Assembly: GCA_033026295.1 (NCBI GenBank)
Contig: CM065173.1
Coordinates: forward strand, 28,488,812 to 28,552,811
DNA from: Channa striata
Taxonomy: Eukaryota > Chordata > Actinopteri > Anabantiformes > Channidae
Direction: 5' to 3'
Length of the DNA: 64,000 nt
This document shows positions 34,402 to 46,400 of the stretch, one piece after another. The position numbers were made by a program, and so were the translations under genes. How positions within the stretch are numbered: the stretch's first letter is position 1; each line of letters starts with the position of its first letter. The notes beneath the pieces are model-generated. The model was not told the DNA's origin. It ran no database searches and was given only the letters and a program-made list of their open reading frames with translations.

Positions 34402-37400
34402 TTGACTTGTTCCCCACCCCTTTTAAGGGGAGGTTTGAGGGAGTTTGCAGCTATCTAAACGGTCATCTTTGAAGTAGGAATTATTGTTCTTCATTTAATC
34501 TGGTCTTTGCATTATTAGAATACATAGCAGCGCAGTTGTTTAATATTTACCTTAAATTAATGTTACAATATGTGTACTTAGTGTACTTTGGGGTTAGGGT
34601 TAACCCTAACCCTAATAATGCTTATCCTCGTCAAAATGTAATGTTTTTCGTTGACCCCTTTCAATGAATTCGCTGAAAAATGTTTAATGCTAGGAGTAAG
34701 GCAGTATATTACAGCGCAATTTACTAGTAGCACTAAAACAGCAAATTTAAAAAGCCACAGTAGTCTGTCATTTATGTCTTAAAGGCTTATGGTTTACCTT
34801 TTAAATATTCTATGATTTAAGACTTTTGGCATATGAACCAAGAGGTCAACTCTTCTGTATTCTTGTGGGGACAAAGAACACTTAGAGACGTTGGAAGACA
34901 GTATTTAGAAATTACAATTAATGTGTTACTTGATTAGGAAGAAAAATTTAAAGCGTTTTAAATAATTTTGTTAGTAAAACTGAAACATATTTAATCTCAT
35001 TAGGGATGGAGCAATTCGGCTAGTTCATTTGATTCATTATTGAAGTGGGCTTCACTTGTCAATACCCTCATATTACAGATAAGCTAAGAATTTAAAAAAT
35101 GTATCTCTTGGGTAAAATTAAAAAATCTTTCCAAAATTGTTTTTTATGTAGATTACAAATCTCATACTTCGATCTAGCTGGTGTGCTTTATGAGCCTGCA
35201 GATCTCTACCTTCTCAGAAATATTTATGAAAAAATCTACATCAGAATGTTAATATAGTGTAGTAAACAATTTCCTCATTAAGATGAAGGCTAAATGTGTG
35301 AACTCTGGTTGAAAGTCTGCTACAGTACTACAATAACAAAACTATATTTTATGTTGTTTACGTAACTAATTTGTATGTACAGCTGGGTGTTCCCTTTTTT
35401 CTCAAGATAATCACTAAGTTGACATTTTCCAGCTTTCCATTTCCAATAAAAAAATTTTTGATAGATTTGTGTGACTCAAACAATAATTTTAGGACCAAAA
35501 TCTAGTTAGTTGATGGTGTAGGCTGTCGATGGTGTGACAGTCAAGTAGATTTTGGCAGCGGGTACAGTAACTATTAGGTGTCCTTTAATGTCTGCTGAGT
35601 GGCATGATAGTGCAACAGTTCTTCTTCAACTTGAAATGAACTGTTGAAGCTTGAGTCAAACAAGAAAAAGTTGGTCAATGGCTCCTTGTAGTTTTAAGAT
35701 AAATTAATAACATCTGCAAGTTCTTGGAGCCACAGTTTGGCTTAATATTGCAATCCGTTTTCCAGTTTATCATGTATATTGTGACTCTTTTGAATTGCAA
35801 TTATTGTGACGTGGTGCTATGTTACACCCGTGTCAAAACTGTATGTGTGCAGCTTGTGATTGTTGTCTCTGAAATTTTAATGGTTAAGAGTAGGTAAATC
35901 ACAGCCATGCCACCACTAGTTTGAAAGTATGCTGTTGCTCATTAAAATGAACAGAAAAATGCAGCCAATTCACATTACTCAGACTGGCTATCCCAATTCT
36001 CCCCCTTTGTCTATGCCACTTGGCCTTAACCCTTGGCTTTGCACGTTCGCGTGTTCTGTAGGGGTCTTGAGGTGTGGGGAGAAGGGGAGGAAGTGGTAGG
36101 CCTATGTAATTCTCATAATTGTCGCTGCACTAAAAGTGGTGCATGCAGTGATGTAGGAGTACAGGCTGCTTTCTGCTACTGCGAGCATTATTGTTTTGTG
36201 ATTGAGTGGTAACATAAATTTGTTTTTGTTGTTTTTTTACGTTGCATTCAAATGGGTCTAAGCAGGCTCTAAGCCTACTAAGTTTTAATTTCTAAAAAAC
36301 CTGTTGTTGCCAGTTGCACAAAAAAGGTAAATACTGACTTTTCTAAATGTTCCTGACACTATACTCAGGCCAATCTGTCACATGCTTTTAATTAATAATT
36401 ATCTTTTGACATTGGCCAACAAACACTGTTTCAGTAGTTTTTTAATTGTATGTTTTTTAAATGATAGGAAAAGTCTGTTAACACTCTATCATTTTTTGGG
36501 GGTTTTATTGTATGTACATTTTGTGAGTGTGATATATGATCACTTAATGAAATTGTGACATCACAAGTGAATTGGCTGCACTGTAAATGCAGCCTAAATG
36601 ACACACTAGAAACCATTTCTCTATGAAAGGCTTAAAACTGACTGCAAGTGTACGGTTAAAGTCAAAATAGGTAAACAATGTATTAATATGTAGGTCATAT
36701 GGCATTTGTGGAACTGAATTGGTGTAGGTGTGATGGAGTGGAATGTCTTAAAATCTCAAATATTGACTCTGTTCACACTGCAGGTGGTCTGGATTTTCCA
36801 AAGATGGAGATAGGCATTGGAATTATTTTAAATTGAATAGTTAAGTGATCATGTCATTACTATCAGGCACCTAAATTATTACTTTGTATGTAAGTTCTTA
36901 AATACAGATACATATGTGACAGTTCTTGTTCATCAGAATTGTTTCAATGGTATTGTTCGGGTGTTGGAAATTATTTTTCATGCTTGAAGAACAATAGCAA
37001 AAAGGTTTCATCCTGTATTATTAGCCCTTAACTTTTTCTTAGAAAATAGTTGAATACAATAATTTTGATCTCATGTCTACACGCCAGGTATGTCTTACTC
37101 ATGCAGTAGACGCAAAGAAGACATGAAGATCTCCATAAAGTTTCGCTTGCATACAACAGTGTAATTCCATGGGCTCTTTGCCATGGAATTTGGCAAAGAC
37201 CCATGCTCCCCATACATATAAGACAAGTATATAAATTTAAGAATTCAAATAGCAAGGCCATTTGGATTTCACTTTTGTAAATTTCTTAATGACATAGACA
37301 CCACTTGGCTAATGATGCAAAGAATTGCAATTGCAGTAGTAATAACTATGAACCTATATTATAATATGACATAATCTGTGCAATTACAGATTTGAAAATA

Positions 37401-40400
37401 TATAAAGAACACCTGATCCAGGCATCATTTGGCTAATGTTGATTCAAATGACTGGTCAGAGGAAACATGGATCAGGTAAGTATAGTTCAGATAGGGTCAG
37501 GGCTTGACATAAAATACCCACCAAATACTTTTGAATTTAAGATGTGGTTGGTAACAGTCACTTGCACTAGCCAAGCTCTGAATAGGATTTCTAATTTCCA
37601 AGTTATTCTTAATTCGTATAATTAGTGTAATGACTTTATTCGTGTAGTGTCATGATAAGCAGAATTCTTAGCATCACTTAGGCTTTTAAATTATAATTTT
37701 AATTTAAAAGCCATAATAACATTACAAAAGTGTAATGTTTAGACCTTTAAGCTTTCTTACAGCTTTGTATTGACAAACATTACACAGCACGAGATTGGTT
37801 GTCAAATTCGTTGTGCTAAACTAACTAATACCATAGTTATTAACATGAGGTAAGTCCACCAACGGTAAAATTCAGGATTTCATCTATTACAGAATAAGCT
37901 AGAAATATTAAATTCTTAAACATCTCTGCGTTTAGAATGTATCTCGGAAGTCTTTCTTGAAGTATAGTTTCAATAAGTGTTTTGTTGTCAATACATCGAT
38001 GAGCGGCACACCAAATGTTACATTGGTGACTGAAAATAAACAAATCAATGACTTGTATAGATTGTAGGTGCAACTCGATGACACTTTTGTATGAACTCAA
38101 ACGTGTCTAACTTTCACATAAAAAAAGGTTTCCTTACTCTCGTTGTTGTGTCAATGTTTAATCTGAATTTTTTTAACATTTATCTTGTAAAATACAAGGT
38201 GCAAAAGTCAGGCAACTGATGTTATGTTGTTTTCTCTCACACACTTACTACTACAAAACCTAACTACTAATCAAAATAATGATTATTTGTATTTGTTTCC
38301 GATCTGAGCCCCTTTACTTTTGAGGCTTACTAGACATTTGATGTTGTCCCACCTCTGCTAGCGATCACTGGACGTTATTCTACACAAACTGTACACTTCA
38401 ATGTAACCTATTGCCTTTTTGACAACTAATTCTTCAGTGAACATTGAGTATCATGACCCAGCAGGTCTTGTCTTTACCGTTGCGTCAGCTGAATGAGATA
38501 ACACGGGGCAACGTAAAGACAGTGTCCTTTGCTGGATGATTTGTGCCCCCACTTTTGTTGACTTTTAAAAAATGTATTTATTTAGTGGTGTTGGCAGTTT
38601 GGGTGAAGATGATCGAATTAAGTGGTACAATTGTAAGTAGGTCTAATAAAGGCCATGATATCATAGATAAAGCCACTTCGTAAGTGGAGACACTAGTGGA
38701 GTGTTATTAAACATCTGCGTCACACATATGCTGAATTGTTTGTAATGTAATGTAGAGACCTCCTTTTTTAAAATTTTAAATGGTATGGGGAATGGTAATG
38801 ATGAAAATAAATCTTACACCCGTATATGGTAAATGTTATGGTATGTTACTCTTGGTCACTGCAGTGTTTTTAACCTTTGTATTTTACAGCAGGAGTCTTG
38901 GTCTTCAGTTTTAAAATGAAAATAAGAAGCATCTTTATACATTTTTACAGGTGATAGGAACAGGTTTATCACTGTTGGATAACCACTATACCTTTTCTCC
39001 TTCTCACAGTTGTTCCTTATTGACTTTGGTTTGGCAAAGAAGTACCGAGACAACCGAACACGACAGCACATCCCCTACAGAGAAGACAAGAACCTGACTG
39101 GCACAGCACGATATGCCTCCATCAATGCACATCTAGGCATTGAACAAAGGTTTGTCCGTACATTTTAATAAAACAATTTATTCATTTTCCATTGTTTGTG
39201 GGAATCTAATGCGTGGCATCTGTACTCAAAACTAACATTATTCGTTTCTTCAGTCGCCGTGATGACATGGAGTCATTAGGCTATGTGCTGATGTACTTCA
39301 ACAGAACCAGTCTGCCATGGCAGGGATTAAAGGTAGGGCAATACTACCATTGAGTAGTCTTTATCTACATCTTTTATTACAGTTGTCTTTTGCTGTTGGT
39401 GAAGCTTTCTGTTAAACATAAGTATCCGTCCATCGGCCACTTCATTAGGTGCTCCTATACAATCTAAACATAGTGGAATTGTCACCTTTTCATGTTGAAT
39501 GAATATAGCTGAAATTGCCAGAGCATTTCCTGTTTTTTTGTTTGTTTTTTTTAAAGGTTATGAATTGTTGTGCTATTTCCGACACATTTGATCCTAACGT
39601 CAAAAAATGTCCGATTGAAAATGGCATTTTTGGATCCCACTTTTATCTTAAACTAATGCATTACTTTATGTTAAGATTCCATTTTAGACTGCTAGCCTTC
39701 TATTTTTAGTTTTTATAATTTTCCACCAGATAGTGCTGCTTTTTGCTTGTCAAAAACATGCAACAACATTTCCTGCTGCTAATGATTTTCTGCAAGGGTG
39801 CCTTTCCAATTAGATAATGTGTGACACTACTGATGTTGTATTGAAGCTGTGTCCAAATTCATGTGTTTTGACATGGTAGGTCACACTTTGTTTTAAAAAA
39901 AAAGTTATTTGTCATGCAAACATAATGGCTTTGCGTAGAAACCTAAAATTCGGCCGATGTATAGTGTGTCATTTGTCTTCTTTACACAAATTGAAAAGCT
40001 GAGCACAGAAACTGTAATGGAGAACATGCCATCGGCTGATTTTTTTTTTTTTTTTTTTTTTTTAAAAGGTTGAGTAATTTAAATTGAACTCTTATTTTTT
40101 TTATTGTCTGTACACAACTAAAATCTGTGTGCCAGGCTTCAAAAATAAGTCAAGAGGTGGAGAAGAAATCAGATTACTCTGCTGCTGTGTGTAACGCAGA
40201 TTTCTAGTACCGAGTGAAAGGCTAATGAGGGAAAAATAATTAATGGGGCGATGCCCCCATTTAATTCAAATGCCGACCAAATTCCCACTAAAATTAGCAC
40301 CTATACAAGGCTAATAAGTCACTTTGAACTCTGGATTTTTAAATACATTTTGGTGTAGATCCTAGTTTAAATCTGAACTTGACAGTGACAACCTATTGTT

Positions 40401-43400
40401 CTGATTGTCTGTGTTAAGTTACTTGAGAAGCACAAGCTGCTTGGAAATTTGAGACATTATTTTCATACTTAACTTGATATTTTAAATTCAAATACAATAA
40501 AATCTAATGAATGTATAAAATATAAAAATGGAGAAAGATGACCACCACCCAACAGTCCATTCTGGTGCACACAGTCAGTAACTTTCAGCCTGTGAAACCC
40601 TTTTTGACAGTGTCAGAAACATCTTAACTATACACATATTTGAAATAAAAGTTCAGGGTATAATCAGTTTACCCTGTCAAAATATGTGACATTAACATTT
40701 TAGCAACTATGAGCAGAAATCAAAGCCATAACATTATGCTGCTATATAAACGGCGACTCTCTTCCTGTTGTTAAAACATGAATGAAGTTGTACAGTAAGA
40801 ACTGTAGTCCTGAATGCCATGTTATCTGCTGAGCTACTTCTGTAGATGCAGAACTGAGGCGCTTACACTTTTTAAAACTTTAATAATCAATAGCCTGCAC
40901 TGCTGCCTCACTAGGATCAGCTTAGTGATCTAACGATGGTGGAAGTAGCTACCAAACTTGGCATGCGCAGCAACCTCGTTCCTCACATTGAAAAGACTGC
41001 TGAAAGCAGAACTCTTCCGCAGCTTCCTGTGCACTTAAATCTTGGAAGAAAAACAAATAAATTAAAACTTCCTTTCTGCTCTTTCTTGGACTTGCATTTC
41101 ACAAAACCAATAACATCTTCTCATAGCACCTTGCTCTGACGTTTTCACTTTGACTTACATTTTTGCTGCCTTCTACCTTTAGATAAAAGTGTCTAAGAAA
41201 ATGACTAAATGTAAGATATGTTGTCTACAGTAGTGACACCAGATCCAGCAGTGGCTTATGTGTAAATGTGTTTTTGTGAGCAAAGCACCACTTTATGGCA
41301 ATTAGATTTGCATGTAAGGGGTTTAAATGGTGGCAGTTACTTACAACAGGAGAAGGGGGGGCTGCTGATAAAAAGGTAAGAACGTCATAACATGTGGGTG
41401 ACACCTCCCTGACAGGCAGCTGAATGAAGCAGGTCTGAGCTGCTACATCTGTACATTTTGTGATATTTATGTATCACAATGTAGGAATATAATATTTACT
41501 CATCCCTACTTCCTACGTTTCTGTTTTATTGACTGACAGCACGGTCAGTCCTGGAAAGAGACACTCTGTGGGCTGTTACAATTTTGTATGATAATAGCTT
41601 TGTCATTAAGGTGAAGTGCATCAGTAGTAATTTTATGTGTAATTAACACACATGTACACATTTTGTAGGCTGCCACAAAGAAGCAAAAATATGAAAAGAT
41701 CTCAGAGAAAAAGATGTCCACCCCTGTTGAGGTCCTCTGTAAGGTAAAGGAAAAAAAGGGCATAAAACACGCTGAATGTTTTATACACAGCACAAAAACT
41801 AAATTGTATTAATACATATTTCCAGGGTTTCCCAGCAGAGTTTGCCATGTATCTGAACTACTGCCGTGGCTTGCGCTTTGAAGAGGCTCCGGACTATATG
41901 TACCTGCGCCAACTTTTCCGCATCCTCTTCAGGTAAACTCCTACATTCCCAAACAAAGAGACCATTTTAACAGTGGTTAGCTCTGGCTGGACAGACATTA
42001 TGGACTTCTGGGTGCAAGTCTTGTTAAACGACAACCAAACTAGCCGCTGGTTTCATAAATCAGTTTTTTGAAATTTACTTGATGTAAAGCTATTACCAAG
42101 TTTATTATAGTTAACAAAAAAAGCTCTTAGTTCATTCTCAATGTCCAACTTTGACCTGTTATTTTCCTTGATTAAAGCTTCTGCAGAAAGTCTCATCTCA
42201 CAGCTAGGATTTTGCAAAAGGTAGAAGTTTAGCGAGGGCTCTCTGGCGTAGTGGATGGTCTTTTTCACCTTCAATCCAAAATGCAGCCAAAGGCTTACAC
42301 TGAAAATGCAGCATCATTGTTGAATCAGAGGTCTGCTCAACAAACTTCTGCTTCTGCAGTGCTGAAATCAGCAGTTAGTGATGTACTTGAAGGGGTTGCA
42401 AATCCAGTCATATTTAGCAGTACCCTGCACTGAAACATATTTCTGGAAATGTTTTTATATGGCATAAATGTGTGTTTTCATGCATGGAGTCATTGTGTTC
42501 TGCAGGTTGTGGACATCAATAAAGGATTTCAGACCTTTAAATTAATCAATATTCCCTTTTTTTTGCTCATAAATGATGCAATTTTATAAGCAGTGAAAGG
42601 TGCTTGTTGCTGCCCTGCAAATTTTGTTGATTGAGCTTCTGAAACATGTCACTGAGATATGCAACTTCCATGAAGAAGCTGATCGACAGTTGTGTGCAAG
42701 TCCATTCCCCTCCTCCTCTAAAAAGACCGGAATCTTATCCTGCAATTCAAACACCCTGCATATAGCGCCTTCCTACATGTTAGCCATCAGGACTCACTGT
42801 GTAATAAAACAGATGTGCGTTTTGTTTTGATGTAGTTTACTGTTGCAATAATGTCGCTCATTACGTCCTTCCGCTCAAGGCTAAGATGTTAAGTATACAG
42901 GCACCTCTGTGTTTCACACTGCACTGTGGGGGAAACAAGCATGTCTACTTGAAGCCCAATATGCAAGACATATGTCTTGCATATTGCAGCTGTGTGTATG
43001 TTACTCGCTCACTGAGGTCTCATAACTAACCCTTCACTTTCTGAAATTTCATTTGTCTTCTTTACACACATTGAAAAACAGAGCACATAAACTGTGATGG
43101 AGAACATGACATCGGCTGATGTGAAATGTTTTACTGTAGACATCTATGCTCATTACTATGCATGCAATAAAACCCTTGCAAAATATTCCATTCAATTAAA
43201 AGAAATTATCCTTTGCCTCTTTAGTGTACTGTGTGCCGAAGAGTTAATCCTTTGCCAACTGAGCTGCTTATGCAAGTTAATTGAAATTTAAAATAACTGT
43301 TGAAAGGCATTTAACTGAATTAACTTAACTCTGTTTGCAAATAATAGAAATCAAACTGAAATTCTTGAAAAGCACTGCGTAAATGTTTTGTAACGTGTAG

Positions 43401-46400
43401 TTAATTGTTTGCTAATGAAGTCTTCTGTGTTTCAGGACTCTGAACCATCAGTATGACTACACATTTGACTGGACCATGCTGAAACAGAAAGCAGCACAGC
43501 AAGGGGCCTCCTCCGGGGGCCAGGGCCAGCAGGCACAAACCCCCACAGGCAAGCAAACTGACAAACCCAAGCCTAACATGAAAGGTTAGTAGCAAACAGC
43601 CAAGAGACGTTTTTTACAGACACCAATTGCTCATATTGTCATTGAATATTGTATTCTAGACTGTTTTATTTCATAACCCTCACCCAAGTGCCCCTTTTTA
43701 AAAAGAAAAAAAAACATCAGATTGGAAATAAAACAAAAATATCTCATTATTCCTAATGGAATGATGGAGTCAGTAGCATTAGTTTGAGGAGGCACCCTAT
43801 TACAACAGAGAATCAAAAATCAGTTCAATACAATTGGTCTGTCTTGCAGAAGCAAAGACGTCCTTGGGGAATTTGACTACTAACTTTGCAGCGATGCTAT
43901 TCTGTTCCTCTGTCTGGGCTGGACAATGGGCTATCTCCACTGACTGTTCTAATGCTGACCAACCTGGTCTGATTTTTGTTCGCTCACACTTCTAAATCTT
44001 CTACAGCCTGCCTTTTTTAACTTTACCTCTACATACTAGATAATGGTAAAAAATGTTTTTCTCTCCTGACTTAACACCTGTTTCCCATGGAATTTTACTG
44101 TGATTTTAAATGATCAACAGGTGGCGTAAAGCAGATTGAGACCAACTGTGGCCCAAAGGAATAGGGGAACATTGTTGCCTCAGGAGTCGATTAATGGTGT
44201 GCTTGTGATGTCAGTCACTCTTCTGATAGGAAACATGAAGCCATTCACATGGCAAACAAAACGATCTACAAGAATGGCCGAAATGGTAAAGAGCTGTTGT
44301 GTAGTTGGCCTTACAGCATAGTTCTGAAAATAATTTAGCAGATTAAACTAGTAGAGCTCCAACAAAGAATATCAAAAAACAACCATCATTTATTTAAAAT
44401 TCATCAAATACATGAACTCTGTTAAGGTTACAGTATGCACTTAAACTTCATGATTGCTTTAGTGGCTGTAGTGTTTAATCGGTTGTCCTCTACCAACGGG
44501 GTTGAATTTAGTTTACCACATGTATCAATGAAGGTAAAACCAGTTGAATCAGCTCCCTAAAACTGGTTCATTTTAGTTTAATTTAACACAAAGTCTACCC
44601 TCAGATAGTTCTGAAATGAATCACTTGATGTTAAAACAGACTAATGTAGGGGTCAGCCACTATAGTTCTCTTTCTCTCTCTGTCATATGACCTCCTGAGC
44701 AGGAAGCCTATAGGTAGAGTAATGGTGGGGTTTTTTAGTGTGGGCTCATGCCAAAGTCCACCATAATTGGCTCAGCTTCAAGATTTATTGTAAATTGGGT
44801 TAAGTTTTTACCCTGCAGTACCCTACTTCCAATGAGCTTACGCTTTATTAAAATATTTTTTCAGTTATCGGTTATCAAGCAACTTGGAGTTATTACCGCA
44901 ACATGAGAGCTTTTGTGATCAATCAGTGAAGTCACACTGGTCAGTCTGTTTGGCTTTACCACATCTGTTAACTTTATAACTTTATTTCACTAATATCTCT
45001 CGAGTAAAGCAGTAATGCTAATACATCATACATCAAAAAAATCCTTGTGCTGGGCTCATATATGTATGGCAAACCTTGAGTTAAACTATGGTGGTGCGCC
45101 ACAGTCTTGATAAACAATTTATCAAAAACTATTAGATACAGCTACTTCTATCTGTGAATACTATCAGGTTTGCTGGTGGGCTGATGCCAGCCAAGGAAAC
45201 ACACTGCTTGCAGGAGGTTGCATTAGATTTCTTGCCATCATGATGATGGACACTTTCATAAATTCTGTCATTGTTATCCATTTTATTTTGATTTTTTTTT
45301 TAGATTTCATGTCATTTATCTTTTTCAATGTTAAGACACAATTAATTGCATTGAAGTTTGATTCATTCTTATTCTTTTTTTTTATGATATACGGAACAAG
45401 CAAATATGCATTTAAACGGGCTTGGAAACAATAGGTGTAGACTGGTCACGGTTTGTGGTCCTTTGAATGTGCAATTGTGCAATTCAATGTAATTTGAAAA
45501 GCAAACTTATACCTCAGTATAATAATCTAAACTTGAAATGCCAGAAAACAGTGGAAAACAGAAACAGTGTGTTAAAATATTTAAAAACAACATTTTAATC
45601 ATTATTGAAAATAAAAATCTAGTAAGAACTTTATTTCCACTCAACCAACCATTAGCACACATCCTGTTTGCTGTATAGAAAAAATATTTGGTGGTCTTTA
45701 CACACAAGAAATGTTTTAAATGCAATTGTAAACGAATATCATACTGTCCTACTCTCATTCCTAGTTCATCCATATATAAGGAGAATAAGCTTCTACATTT
45801 TTTGGAATGACACGTGTCAGAAATGGACCAAGACAAAAGTTTGACAACACCAATACAGCAGTGCTTAAACACAATGTGAACTGGCACAGTCTATGGGGTC
45901 CGTTGCCTGTGGCACAGGTTGGCCCTTTTTAGAGTTCCCCCATCCTGCACTCCCTTCACCTGGATTTAAATCATCCAGCCCTCAAATGATATAGCTTTAA
46001 AATTTCACATTCACACAAGCACATATATTAACTAGCAGAACTTTGATGGTCAGTTACTTATCGCAAGCTACTAAAACAAGATATTAGACTAAATTGTAAT
46101 GTAAAACATGAAAAATAAGGTATTTAATTTGGACATGTAACACAAATAGTTGAGTCTGAGCCCTGGCACAGTTGCTCAACAGAGCACAGTTGTCTTCCTC
46201 TTCCTATCCTGAGTATCTTAGAGTTTAGGTACTATGATGTTTATAACCTGTTTATAACTTATAACCTGTTCTTCTTTACGAGGGATGTAGAATGGAATTG
46301 AAAACGAACTAAAACTGGGCAAACATTTGTCACTTATCGTAACCACACTTAATCATGATGCTTAAGTGTTGTTTCATCATTTAGCCATGGGTCTGAATCT

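Larger units (their letters stand above)
25935..39009 (+). other. csnk1a1: csnk1a1 intron 4 (13 kb, hosts the alternative L exon)
   Basis: The largest intron. Contents in order are an L2-like 3-prime fragment (26520-26745), a dispersed repeat (29935-30180), a 0.9-kb unidentified repeat (30190-31115), a LINE end (32340-32890), the L exon (34027-34110), (TA)n (34361-34397), a telomere-like palindrome (34591-34612) and two competing hairpins (37163-37205). No other gene is recognised. Confidence 0.85.
41933..43435 (+). other. csnk1a1: csnk1a1 intron 8
   Basis: A 1.5-kb intron that is largely a minus-strand hAT-like transposase relic (about 42040-42830), with a 30-bp perfect palindrome (42957-42986) and repeat copy 2 (43050-43120). 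Confidence 0.85.

Noticed and set aside
43850..43995. Alternative last csnk1a1 exon after 'gtcttgcag' at 43849
   Set aside because: It would add about 48 unrelated residues. The acceptor at 47654 gives the conserved Gly-Phe-stop ending and exact 337-residue length.
44121..44163. Alternative last csnk1a1 exon after 'atcaacag' at 44120
   Set aside because: It is in phase and would add 13 residues, but the ending is not one known for CK1alpha and the pyrimidine tract is weak.
45507..45887. 126-codon minus-strand frame in the last csnk1a1 intron
   Set aside because: Composition looks random and AT-driven; no motif, no neighbours and no repeat support.
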